Shown here in pieces: positions 28,272 to 37,285 of a stretch of DNA of 64,000 bases (its first letter is position 1; every line of letters starts with the position of its first letter). The stretch lies in the NCBI RefSeq assembly GCF_002843385.1, contig NZ_MVDE01000026.1, forward strand, positions 1 through 64,000. The letters are read 5' to 3'. Made by a program: the position numbers and the translations under genes. The notes under the pieces are model-generated. The model searched no databases. It saw only the letters and a list, made by a program, of their open reading frames with translations, and was not told the origin of the DNA. The stretch is from Labilibaculum manganireducens. Lineage in GTDB: Bacteria > Bacteroidota > Bacteroidia > Bacteroidales > Marinifilaceae.

Positions 28272-29669
28272 ATGAAAAAACAGCCTCGATTAAGTTTTTG
28301 GCAAATCTGGAACGTCAGTTTCGGATTCTTAGGAATACAGATGGGATTTGCCTTGCAAGGAGCAAACGTAAGTCGTGTATTATCAAGTTTAGGAGCAGAT
28401 TTGCATCATTTATCTCTATTTTGGTTGGCGGCACCTGTTATGGGATTAATTGTTCAGCCAATTGTTGGAGGTGCGAGTGATCGGACATGGAACCGTTTTG
28501 GTCGAAGAGGCCCTTACATTTTGGGAGGTGCTGTAATTGCTGCTTTGGCAATGTTTTTTATGCCTAATGCAGGTATAGCAGTTAAAATTATGCCGCCTCT
28601 TGTATTTGGTGCTGTGATGTTCGCTTTAATGGATGGGTCGTTTAATATTACGATGCAGCCATTTAGAGCGCTTGTTGCGGATATGACTCCTGAAGAACAA
28701 AGAAATGCAGGATATTCTATTCAAAGTTTCCTGATTAATACAGGAGCAGTTTTGGGATCTATTTTGCCATTTGTTTTAACCAATGTAATGGGAGTTAGTA
28801 ACGTTGATCCTGATGGAGGAGTTCCTTCGTCGGTTATCTGGTCTTTTTATATTGGTGGCGGTATGTTACTGTTATCAGTACTTTGGACTGTTTTCAGAAC
28901 AAAGGAATATCCACCTCATGAATATGCAGCCTATAAAGGTTTGGATGTAGTTTCAAAGGAGAAAAAGGAAAAACGTACGTTACTTGGATTCTTTAAATTG
29001 TTGAAAGAAACTCCAAAAACCATGATGCAATTAGCTGTTGTCCAGTTTTTTTCGTGGTTTTCTCTTTATTTGATGTGGGTATATACTACCTACGCTTTGG
29101 CACAGCATTCCTGGGGATGTCCAATTACTGATGTGAAATCGGAATCGTTTCAGGACGCAGGAGATTGGGTTGGAATTTTGTTTGCAGGCTATAGCTTGTT
29201 TGCTGCAATATTTTCAATTTTAATGTCCAGATTGGCGAATCGGTTTGGCAGAAAAACTGTTTATTCTTTAGCCTTACTCTTGGGAGGTTTAGGTTTTTTG
29301 TCGACCTACCTGTTTAGCGGAGGCGATTTAATTCATTTAAATCTTTTATTAACTGAAGTTGATGTGCCTTCGAGTGCTGCATTGTGGATGATTCCAATGG
29401 TGGGCGTAGGAATAGCATGGGCTGCAATTCTTGCGATGCCGTATTCTATTCTATCTGACTCTTTACCTGCTGATAAAATGGGTGTGTATATGGGAATCTT
29501 CAATTTTACAATTGCAGGACCTCAGATTATTAGTGGAATAATTGCCGGTGAAATTTTAAGATACTTTTTTAACGGTGAGGCAATTTATATTATGGTGATC
29601 GCCGGAGTATCAATGTTGTTAGGGGCAATTTCTGTCACTTTCGTTAAGCAAAATAAAGCTGTTAATTAA
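28272..29669 (+). CDS. MFS/GPH-type maltose transporter
   Basis: A 465-residue inner-membrane sugar transporter with about 12 membrane helices. The opening FWQIWNVSFGFLGIQMGFALQGANVSRVLSSLGA and the loop motif PIVGGASDRTWNRFGRRGPYI are typical of the maltose/sucrose (SLC45-like) proton symporters found in bacterial maltose loci. It would carry maltose or short maltodextrins from periplasm to cytoplasm. It heads an operon with beta-phosphoglucomutase (15 bases on) and maltose phosphorylase, which fixes the likely substrate. The second half has the repeated signature SRLANRFGRKTVYSLALLLGG. Confidence 0.88.
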   Translation: MKKQPRLSFWQIWNVSFGFLGIQMGFALQGANVSRVLSSLGADLHHLSLFWLAAPVMGLIVQPIVGGASDRTWNRFGRRGPYILGGAVIAALAMFFMPNAGIAVKIMPPLVFGAVMFALMDGSFNITMQPFRALVADMTPEEQRNAGYSIQSFLINTGAVLGSILPFVLTNVMGVSNVDPDGGVPSSVIWSFYIGGGMLLLSVLWTVFRTKEYPPHEYAAYKGLDVVSKEKKEKRTLLGFFKLLKETPKTMMQLAVVQFFSWFSLYLMWVYTTYALAQHSWGCPITDVKSESFQDAGDWVGILFAGYSLFAAIFSILMSRLANRFGRKTVYSLALLLGGLGFLSTYLFSGGDLIHLNLLLTEVDVPSSAALWMIPMVGVGIAWAAILAMPYSILSDSLPADKMGVYMGIFNFTIAGPQIISGIIAGEILRYFFNGEAIYIMVIAGVSMLLGAISVTFVKQNKAVN

Positions 29670-29684
29670 TAATATTTGTTTGAA

Positions 29685-30332
29685 ATGGGAACAATTAGTG
29701 CATGTATATTTGATTTAGATGGAGTAGTGGTTGATACGGCGAAGTATCATTACATCGCATGGAAAAGTATAGCAAATGAGTTAGGCTTTGACTTTACAGA
29801 GGAGGATAACGAGAGATTGAAAGGAGTAAGCCGAATGACCTCTTTGGATATTCTTCTTTCGATTGGTGGAGTTGAGCTTGATCAGGAAACTAAACTTGAA
29901 TTGGCCGATAAGAAAAACAAAAACTATTTGGAGTACATATTACGAATGACTCCTGATGAAATTCTTCCTGGAGTGAAAGAATTTATGACTGAACTCAGAT
30001 CCAAAGGGGTGAAGATTGCTTTGGGATCTGCGAGTAAAAATGCAATGATTATTTTGAATCAGTTAGAGCTTACCGGTTATTTTGATGTGGTTGTTGATGG
30101 AACTCATGTGAGCAATGCAAAGCCTGATCCTGAAGTGTTTCTAAAAGGAGCAGAGCTTTTAAAGGTTGCACCATCTGAATGCGTGGTTTTTGAGGATGCC
30201 GAAGCTGGCGTTGAAGCTGCAATTAACGGCAAAATGAAGTGTGTTGGAATTGGTTCTCCTGATGTATTGGGAAAAGCAAATTTTGTAGTTCCCGGTTTTG
30301 TTGGGTTTTCTATAAGTCAATTGAACTTTTAA
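29685..30332 (+). CDS. pgmB: beta-phosphoglucomutase
   Basis: A 215-residue HAD-superfamily enzyme that converts beta-glucose 1-phosphate to glucose 6-phosphate. The ATG at 29685 gives MGTISACIFDLDGVVVDTAKYH; an in-frame TTG nine bases upstream is less likely. Asp10 is the nucleophile and Asp12 the acid/base of the DLDG motif. The cap domain is at about 15-85. The Ser/Thr motif is in GSASKN, and the Lys and acidic motifs in SNAKPDPEVF and VVFEDAEAGVEAA. It lies between the transporter and maltose phosphorylase, whose product it uses. Confidence 0.93.
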   Translation: MGTISACIFDLDGVVVDTAKYHYIAWKSIANELGFDFTEEDNERLKGVSRMTSLDILLSIGGVELDQETKLELADKKNKNYLEYILRMTPDEILPGVKEFMTELRSKGVKIALGSASKNAMIILNQLELTGYFDVVVDGTHVSNAKPDPEVFLKGAELLKVAPSECVVFEDAEAGVEAAINGKMKCVGIGSPDVLGKANFVVPGFVGFSISQLNF

Positions 30333-30367
30333 GGCATAGGCAGGATTATTTTTAAAAGGAAATCAAT

Positions 30368-32680
30368 ATGAATGAATATTTAAAACACGATGAATGGTGC
30401 ATTATAGAGGAGGGATTTACTCCTGAAAATCATCGCGCATCTGAAAGCATATTTAGTCTTGGTAATGGAAATATGGGTCAAAGAGCCATGTTTGAAGAAC
30501 ATTACTCAGGAAAAACATTACAAGGAACTTATATCGCAGGTGTTTATTATCCTGATAAAACCAGAGTAGGTTGGTGGAAAAACGGCTATCCGGAATATTT
30601 CGCAAAGGTATTAAATGCGCCAAACTGGATTGGAATTGATGTGAAAGTCAATGGTGAAATGCTTGATCTTGCAAAATGTAAAGTGAGCGAATTTGTTCGC
30701 ACATTAAACATGCAGGAAGGTGTTTTGATTCGTTCATTTGTTGCCGAAATGTCGAACGGAAACCAAATTAAGGTAGATGCAAAACGTTTTTTAAGCATTG
30801 TAACCTCTGAAGTTGGAGCAATCCGATATTCAGTTACGGCTTTAAATTTCGATGGAAAGATTAGTTTCAATCCATACCTTGATGCTGATGTGGCTAATGA
30901 GGATTCGAACTACGATGAGAAATTTTGGGATGTATTATCATGTAAATCCATAAAGGGGGAAGCTTCAATAACGGCTAAAACCAAGAAGTTGGATTTTCAT
31001 GTTTGTATAGGTATGAAATATGACGTATACAAAGATGGACAGAAACTTGAAATGACTGCTTCAATTACCAAAGAGGAGAAATACGTTTCCAATACGGTTG
31101 AGTTTGATGTTAAAAAAGAAGAAGAACTTACCATTTATAAGTATGCAGGTGTTTTAAGTTCATTAAATCACAGTAAGGATGAAATTCTTACTGATGCGCA
31201 AAAAGTTGTTGCAGAAGCTTATGGAAAAGGGTATGATTCCCTTTTAGAAGAGCATGTTGCTGCATGGGCAGGAAAATGGGCGAATAGTGATATTACCATT
31301 AAAGGTGATGTTGCAGCACAGCAAGCCATACGTTTCAACATCTTCCAATTAAATCAGACTTATACCGGTGAAGATGAACGATTGAACATCGGACCTAAAG
31401 GTTTTACAGGAGAAAAGTACGGAGGAAGTACTTATTGGGATACAGAAGCTTACTGTGTTCCTTTCTACCTAAGTACATCAAAACCTGAGGTTACCCGTAA
31501 CCTGTTGATTTACCGTCACAAGCAATTGCAAAAGGCCATTGAAAATGCTGAAAAGTTAGGTTTTACCAATGGAGCAGCCTTGTATCCAATGGTAACAATG
31601 AACGGGGAAGAGTGTCACAATGAGTGGGAGATTACTTTCGAGGAAATTCACCGTAACGGAGCCATTGCATTTGCTATTTACAATTACATCCGTCACACAG
31701 ATGATAAAGATTATTTAGCAGAATTTGGCTTGGATGTACTAATTGGTATTTCAAGATTCTGGAGTCAGCGGGTTAACTATTCTCAGGCTAAGAAGAAATA
31801 TGTAATGCTTGGCGTTACAGGTCCTAATGAGTACGAAAATAACATCAACAACAACTGGTATACAAATACCATCGCGAATTGGTGTATGAAATATACTCAG
31901 GAAGCTATGGCTCATGTTAAAGAGACAAATTCGGGTCGCTTTGCTGAGATTATGGAGAACCTGAAATTCGATTTCGAAAAGGAAACTGCAAAATGGAATG
32001 ATATCATTGATAACATGTATTATCCGGTTGATGAGGAAACAGGAGTATTCCTGCAGCAGGACGGTTATTTGGATAAAGAACAAATTCTGGCTGCCAATTT
32101 AGATCCGAAAGTACGTCCGATCAATCAGCATTGGTCCTGGGATAGAATTTTGCGGTCATGTTTCATTAAACAGGCTGATGTACTGCAGGGTGTTTATTTG
32201 TTCGAAGATCAGTTTGATGAGGAAACTATCAAGAAGAATTATCAATTCTACGAGCCTAGAACTTTGCATGAATCATCTCTTTCTCCATGTATTCACTCCA
32301 TTCTGGCATCTAAAATTGGTGATATTGAAGGAGCTTACAGTCTGTATTTAAGAACTTCCCGTTTGGATATTGATGATTACAATCATGAAGTACACGAAGG
32401 ACTGCACATTACAAGCATGGCAGGAACGTGGATGTCGATTGTTGAAGGTTTTGGCGGAATGAGAGTATCGAACGGACAATTGATATTTAAGCCGTTGATT
32501 CCTAAAGAATGGAAATCATATTCATTTAAGGTTCGATTCAGAGGAAATCTTTTAAATGTAAGAGTTTCTGCAGATGAAGTTGGTGTAATCAATGAAGAGG
32601 GTGAAGATATTTCCTTATTCCTGATTGATGACGAATACCTAATTGAAAAGAACAGCTGCCTGGTTATCGAGCACGCTTAA
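30368..32680 (+). CDS. GH65 maltose phosphorylase
   Basis: A 770-residue cytoplasmic phosphorylase of glycoside hydrolase family 65. It splits maltose with phosphate to glucose and beta-glucose 1-phosphate. The N-terminal beta-sandwich (about 1-250) is followed by an (alpha/alpha)6 barrel holding HNEWEITFEEIHRNG. The general acid is Glu421, by analogy with maltose phosphorylase. The phosphate-site region is LHESSLSPCIHS, and the C-terminal sheet ends KVRFRGNLLNVRV. There is no signal peptide. Other GH65 members act on trehalose or kojibiose; the neighbouring mutase and amylases favour maltose. It begins 36 bases after pgmB and ends at a strong terminator. Confidence 0.9.
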   Translation: MNEYLKHDEWCIIEEGFTPENHRASESIFSLGNGNMGQRAMFEEHYSGKTLQGTYIAGVYYPDKTRVGWWKNGYPEYFAKVLNAPNWIGIDVKVNGEMLDLAKCKVSEFVRTLNMQEGVLIRSFVAEMSNGNQIKVDAKRFLSIVTSEVGAIRYSVTALNFDGKISFNPYLDADVANEDSNYDEKFWDVLSCKSIKGEASITAKTKKLDFHVCIGMKYDVYKDGQKLEMTASITKEEKYVSNTVEFDVKKEEELTIYKYAGVLSSLNHSKDEILTDAQKVVAEAYGKGYDSLLEEHVAAWAGKWANSDITIKGDVAAQQAIRFNIFQLNQTYTGEDERLNIGPKGFTGEKYGGSTYWDTEAYCVPFYLSTSKPEVTRNLLIYRHKQLQKAIENAEKLGFTNGAALYPMVTMNGEECHNEWEITFEEIHRNGAIAFAIYNYIRHTDDKDYLAEFGLDVLIGISRFWSQRVNYSQAKKKYVMLGVTGPNEYENNINNNWYTNTIANWCMKYTQEAMAHVKETNSGRFAEIMENLKFDFEKETAKWNDIIDNMYYPVDEETGVFLQQDGYLDKEQILAANLDPKVRPINQHWSWDRILRSCFIKQADVLQGVYLFEDQFDEETIKKNYQFYEPRTLHESSLSPCIHSILASKIGDIEGAYSLYLRTSRLDIDDYNHEVHEGLHITSMAGTWMSIVEGFGGMRVSNGQLIFKPLIPKEWKSYSFKVRFRGNLLNVRVSADEVGVINEEGEDISLFLIDDEYLIEKNSCLVIEHA

Positions 32681-32698
32681 AATCAGTACAAAAACAGT

Positions 32699-32734
32699 TC
32701 AGGATAAGGGGAATTCCTCTTATCCTGATTTTTT
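32699..32734 (+). terminator. intrinsic terminator after maltose phosphorylase
   Basis: A 10-bp stem, TCAGGATAAG paired with CTTATCCTGA, with further inner pairing and then TTTTTT. It separates the cytoplasmic part of the locus from the secreted glycosidases, with partial readthrough possible. Confidence 0.88.
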
Positions 32735-32756
32735 ATCAAGTCTTAATTTTAATAGA

Positions 32757-34610
32757 ATGAGAACTTTTTTGATTTCCTTACTGATGGTTTCCTTTTTTAG
32801 TTTTTCCTCGTTTGCCGAAAAAGTGAAAATTGAAAGAGTAGAGCCAATGTTTTGGTGGGTGGATATGAAGAATCCAAATTTACAACTTTTGGTTCATGGT
32901 GAAAATATTTCGAAATATGATGTTTCGATGAATTATCCGGGAGTTACAATTGAAAGGATGATAAAGACAGATAAACCCAATTATTTGTTTGTAAATCTGC
33001 TGATTAAAAAAGGAACGAAAGCGGGTAGCTTCGATCTTGTTTTTTCGGAGAAAGGCAAAAAGAAAGCAAGTTACTCGTATGAATTAAAAGCCCGAAAAGA
33101 AAATTCTGCAAGCCGAAAGGGTTACGATGCATCAGATGTGGTGTATCTGATTATGCCGGATCGATTTGCGAATGGAGATCCAAAAAACGATTCTGTTGAA
33201 GGAATGAAAGATAAATTGGATCGTGAAAATCCTGATGGTCGTCATGGCGGGGATATTCAGGGGATTATTGACCATTTGGATTATTTGCAGGAACTTGGAG
33301 TTACTGCAATCTGGAATACCCCTTTAATGGAAGATAATGAACCAACAACATCTTACCATAATTACGCCATTTCGGATTATTACAAGATTGATGCCCGTTA
33401 CGGAAGTAACGAGGATTATGCCCGATTATCAGCGGAAGCAAAAAAGCGGGGAATTAAAATTATTATGGATGTGGTGACCAACCATTGTGCTTCGGCTCAT
33501 TGGTGGATGAATGATCTGCCTTCAGGCGATTGGGTTCATGTATTTCCTGAATACACCCAATCGAATCACCGCAAGAGCACTACGAATGATCCGTATGTTT
33601 CGAAAGTAGATTACGAAAAGAACTTTGATGGCTGGTTTGCAAGGTCTATGCCGGATTTAAATCAAAAAAATGATTTACTGATTAACTATTTTATTCAGAA
33701 TACCATTTGGTGGATAGAATATGCCGATTTAGGCGGGATTAGAGTAGATACCTATCCGTATAACGATAAAGATGCCATGGCAGTTTATTCTGGTACAATT
33801 ATGAAAGAGTATCCAAACCTGAATATTGTTGGAGAAACTTGGTTAAGCTCGCCTGCTGAGATTGCTTACTGGCAAAAAGATGCAGTAAATCATGACGGCT
33901 ACAATTCTAATTTACCATGTGTAATGGATTTTTCTTTGTTCGAAGCCATGACAAAGGCTTTTAATGAAAACGAAGGATGGAATACCGGTTTGGTTCGCCT
34001 GTACAATTCTCTTGCTTTTGATTATTTGTACCCACACACAGACAACTTATTTATTTTTGCTGAGAATCACGACACCGACCATATTATGTCGGTTTTAGGA
34101 GGCGACATACAGAAATACAAAAACCTGATGACTTTTCTGCTTACAACACGTGGTATTCCTCAGATTTACGTGGGTACAGAGATTTTGTTGGAAGGCAAAA
34201 AGAGCGATGGCGATGGAAAAATGCGCGTTGATTTTCCCGGAGGATGGGAAGGTGATGCAAAAAATGCTTTTACAGCTGAAGGAAGAACGGCAAAAGAAAA
34301 TGAGGCTTTTAATTTCTTGAAAAAACTATTGAATTGGAGAAAGCAAAATCCGGTAATCCACACCGGAAAACTGATGCATTACGTTCCCGAAAATGATACT
34401 TACGTTTATTTCAGAAGCAATGCGGAAAAAACAATAATGGTCGTGATCAATAGGAACAAAAATGCACAGGAATTGAATTTGAAGCGATTTGCAGAAAGTT
34501 TGGGTGCATTCACTTCTGGAAAAGATGTGATTAGTGAAAAAGAATTCGATTTATCCAAAGGAAGTATCTCCTTGGCTCCAAACACATCAATTATATTGGA
34601 ATTAAAATAA
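32757..34610 (+). CDS. GH13 neopullulanase/cyclomaltodextrinase-type enzyme (SusA-like)
   Basis: A 617-residue periplasmic alpha-glucanase. The ATG at 32757 gives a signal peptide (MRTFLISLLMVSFFSFSSFA); the 38 upstream codons overlap the phosphorylase gene and the terminator, so they are rejected. An N-terminal Ig-like domain of cyclomaltodextrinase type (about 20-120) precedes the barrel, which has YLIMPDRFANGDP and GGDIQGIIDHLDYL. Catalytic residues are Asp331 (IRVDTYPY), Glu360 (IVGETW) and Asp439 (AENHDTDH). It cuts cyclic and linear maltodextrins after import by SusCD. A close paralogue lies at 51356-53206 with the same residue numbering. GH31 follows 38 bases on. Confidence 0.92.
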   Translation: MRTFLISLLMVSFFSFSSFAEKVKIERVEPMFWWVDMKNPNLQLLVHGENISKYDVSMNYPGVTIERMIKTDKPNYLFVNLLIKKGTKAGSFDLVFSEKGKKKASYSYELKARKENSASRKGYDASDVVYLIMPDRFANGDPKNDSVEGMKDKLDRENPDGRHGGDIQGIIDHLDYLQELGVTAIWNTPLMEDNEPTTSYHNYAISDYYKIDARYGSNEDYARLSAEAKKRGIKIIMDVVTNHCASAHWWMNDLPSGDWVHVFPEYTQSNHRKSTTNDPYVSKVDYEKNFDGWFARSMPDLNQKNDLLINYFIQNTIWWIEYADLGGIRVDTYPYNDKDAMAVYSGTIMKEYPNLNIVGETWLSSPAEIAYWQKDAVNHDGYNSNLPCVMDFSLFEAMTKAFNENEGWNTGLVRLYNSLAFDYLYPHTDNLFIFAENHDTDHIMSVLGGDIQKYKNLMTFLLTTRGIPQIYVGTEILLEGKKSDGDGKMRVDFPGGWEGDAKNAFTAEGRTAKENEAFNFLKKLLNWRKQNPVIHTGKLMHYVPENDTYVYFRSNAEKTIMVVINRNKNAQELNLKRFAESLGAFTSGKDVISEKEFDLSKGSISLAPNTSIILELK

Positions 34611-34611
34611 G

Positions 34612-34629
34612 TGTGATCGGGTGATCACA
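34612..34629. other. inverted repeat between the SusA-like and GH31 genes
   Basis: TGTGATC-GGGT-GATCACA is a perfect 7-base inverted repeat in the 38-base gap. It looks like a Crp-type site, but the N8 spacing differs from E. coli CRP (N6), and no T-run follows. It could be a processing hairpin or an operator. Confidence 0.35.
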
Positions 34630-34648
34630 AAACTCTCAATCTCAGAAG

Positions 34649-37048
34649 ATGACTAATAAGATTATTTTGCGTTTTTCGATATTTCTGATTGTTGCACTTG
34701 CTTCATTTTCGGCAATTGCACAAAACAGCCGGAGGGTTTATCAATCGCATAAAGTGAATGGCAACCAGTTGGAACTTGTTACCAATGATGGCAGTTATGA
34801 AATTCAGTTTTACAATCAAAACATTGTAGAAACGGCCTTTATCCCGAAAGGGGAAAAGGGAAAAGGAGAATCGACTGCTGTTGTTTTACAGCCCGAACAG
34901 ACTTCTGTTAGTTGGATCGAAAAGGGGAATGAATTGCAATTCCTGTCTGAGGGAATGAATGTAACAATTTCAAAATCTCCTTTTGATATCAGTTACAGCT
35001 ACAAAGGCAGACAGTTGCTTTCCGAAAAAGAAGGATACGTAAAAACAGACAGCACCGAAAATATTGATTTTACAATTGATAAGGATGAAGTTTTGTTTGG
35101 TGGCGGTGCACGTGTTTTGGGCATGAATCATCGCGGATACCGACTCCAATTATACAATCGGGCTCATTACGGATACGGAACTCATTCCGAATTGATGAAT
35201 TACACCATGCCTTTGGTGATTTCTTCGAAAATGTATGCCGTTAATTTCGACAACGCACCCATTGGTTATTTGGATTTAGATAGTAAAAAAACAAATACCC
35301 TGCGATACGAAAGTATCAGCGGAAGAAAAGTATATCAAGTAATTGCTTCGGATACATGGGAAGGTTTCACTTATGAATTTACAAATTTAACGGGCAGACA
35401 ACCTATGCTTCCCCGTTGGAGTTTTGGTAATTTTTCGAGCCGTTTTGGATATCATTCCGAGAGGGAATGCAGAGCAACAATCAATCAGTTTTTGAAAGAC
35501 TCCATTCCTGTGGATGCGATTATTCTGGATTTGTTTTGGTTTGGAAAAGAGATGAAAGGGGAGATGGGAAATTTAGCTTTTGAGCGTGATTCGTTTCCAA
35601 CACCGGAAAAGATGATAGCTGATTTTGAAGACAAAGGAGTAAAAACAATCCTGATTACGGAACCATTTATTCTGACTACTTCAAAACGATGGGACGAGGC
35701 TGTGAAGGAAGAAGTTTTGGGAACCGATTCGATTGGAAATCCTTATACCTACGATTTTTATTTCGGTAACACCGGATTGGTGGATGTTTTTAAACCCAAA
35801 GCAATAGATTGGTTTTGGAAGATTTACAAAGGATTGGCGAATAAAGGTATTGCTGGTTGGTGGGGCGATTTGGGTGAGCCGGAAGTGCATCCTTCAGCAT
35901 TGCAGCATGCAAACGGATCGGCCGATGAAGTGCACAATATTTACGGTCATTACTGGGCAAAATTGATACACGATGAATATCAAGAAGATTTTCCCGATCA
36001 GCGCCCGTTTATTTTGATGAGAGCAGGAGCTGTTGGCTCGCAACGATATGGAATGGTGCCATGGACAGGTGATGTGAGTCGCTCGTGGGATGGATTAAAG
36101 CCACAAACCGAAATCTCATTGCAAATGGGATTGCAGGGAATTGCTTACATGCATTCCGACTTGGGCGGGTTTGCAGGTGATAATTTGGATGATGAATTGT
36201 ATACCCGCTGGTTGCAGTATGGTGTTTTTCAACCCATATTCCGCCCCCATGCACAGGAAGCAGTTCCTTCCGAACCAGTATTTCGTGAGGCAAAAACCAA
36301 AGCCTTGGCAAAGAAATCAATTCAATTGAGATATCAGTTGATGCCGTACAATTATACACTAGCCTTCGATAATAATCAGACTGGTTTGCCGTTGATGCGT
36401 CCACTGTTTTTCGAAGAACAAAATAACAAAGAATTACTATCTGTTTCGGATACCTATATGTGGGGAGATGCATTTTTGGTATCGACCATTACCGATGCTG
36501 GCTTAAAAGAGAAAGATGTTTACATGCCTGCTAATTCTGTTTGGTTCGATTTTGTATCCGGGAAGAAATACGAAGGCGGAAAAAGCTGCACCATAACAAC
36601 AGAGGAAGATCACATTCCCGTATTTGTGCGCGGCGGTTCTTTCATTCCAATGATTAAAGGAATGTTGAATTCCAAAACCTATTCTCTTGAAAATATGGAA
36701 TTGCATTACTATCACGATAAGTCTGTTGTGGCAAGTAAAGGACATTTGTACAACGATGATGGAACAACTCCTGATGCATATGAAAAGGGAGAGTATGAAA
36801 TACTGAATTTTGCATCTAAGACTTCCAAATCGAAATTGCAGATTGCTCTTAATACTGAAACCGGAAGCAATTACAAGTCTTTAAATAAGAATATCAATTG
36901 GGTTATTCTCAATATAGATAAGAAACCCAAAAAAATATCCTTAGGGAAAAAATCTATTGATTTTATCTGGGATAAAGAATCAAAAACACTACGGTTTAAA
37001 GGGAATGTATCAGAAGGGAATCAATCAGTAACAATAAAATTACTATAG
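34649..37048 (+). CDS. GH31 alpha-glucosidase
   Basis: A 799-residue exported exo-acting alpha-glucosidase that releases glucose from maltodextrins. The signal peptide runs to about residue 25 (FSAIAQ). An N-terminal beta-sandwich (about 30-250, with GGGARVLGMNHRGYRLQLYN) precedes the barrel. The nucleophile is Asp407 in WWGDLGEPE and the acid/base is Asp475 in PWTGDVSRSWDGL. The HSDLGGFAGD block and the distal beta domains are present. The nucleophile motif GDLGEPE differs from the common WxDMNE but is known in GH31 subgroups. The Sus system of B. thetaiotaomicron uses a GH97 (SusB) for this step; here GH31 takes the place. It follows the SusA-like gene in the same transcript. Confidence 0.9.
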   Translation: MTNKIILRFSIFLIVALASFSAIAQNSRRVYQSHKVNGNQLELVTNDGSYEIQFYNQNIVETAFIPKGEKGKGESTAVVLQPEQTSVSWIEKGNELQFLSEGMNVTISKSPFDISYSYKGRQLLSEKEGYVKTDSTENIDFTIDKDEVLFGGGARVLGMNHRGYRLQLYNRAHYGYGTHSELMNYTMPLVISSKMYAVNFDNAPIGYLDLDSKKTNTLRYESISGRKVYQVIASDTWEGFTYEFTNLTGRQPMLPRWSFGNFSSRFGYHSERECRATINQFLKDSIPVDAIILDLFWFGKEMKGEMGNLAFERDSFPTPEKMIADFEDKGVKTILITEPFILTTSKRWDEAVKEEVLGTDSIGNPYTYDFYFGNTGLVDVFKPKAIDWFWKIYKGLANKGIAGWWGDLGEPEVHPSALQHANGSADEVHNIYGHYWAKLIHDEYQEDFPDQRPFILMRAGAVGSQRYGMVPWTGDVSRSWDGLKPQTEISLQMGLQGIAYMHSDLGGFAGDNLDDELYTRWLQYGVFQPIFRPHAQEAVPSEPVFREAKTKALAKKSIQLRYQLMPYNYTLAFDNNQTGLPLMRPLFFEEQNNKELLSVSDTYMWGDAFLVSTITDAGLKEKDVYMPANSVWFDFVSGKKYEGGKSCTITTEEDHIPVFVRGGSFIPMIKGMLNSKTYSLENMELHYYHDKSVVASKGHLYNDDGTTPDAYEKGEYEILNFASKTSKSKLQIALNTETGSNYKSLNKNINWVILNIDKKPKKISLGKKSIDFIWDKESKTLRFKGNVSEGNQSVTIKLL

Positions 37049-37285
37049 GTTTTGTGAGGAAGAATTAAGAGTAGGATGCTTTTTAACCAAAGAATAAAAT
37101 TGAACCACAAAGAGCACCAAGTAGATCACAAAGGCACACAAAGAATAATATTGATATTAAAATTTAAATAATTATCCGGATCTGAAAAATGGTAACAATC
37201 AGTATGTGTTTTCTTGCTATTTGTATTGAAATCAGCGAAAATAATAATGAATCATTTAAAATCAGCGTCTAAAACTATTGAAACA

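Noticed and set aside
32643-32756. N-terminal extension of the SusA-like GH13
   Set aside because: It overlaps the phosphorylase gene and the terminator, and would hide the signal peptide.
34612-34629. Crp binding site
   Set aside because: The TGTGA-N8-TCACA spacing does not fit known CRP sites; kept only as an unassigned inverted repeat.
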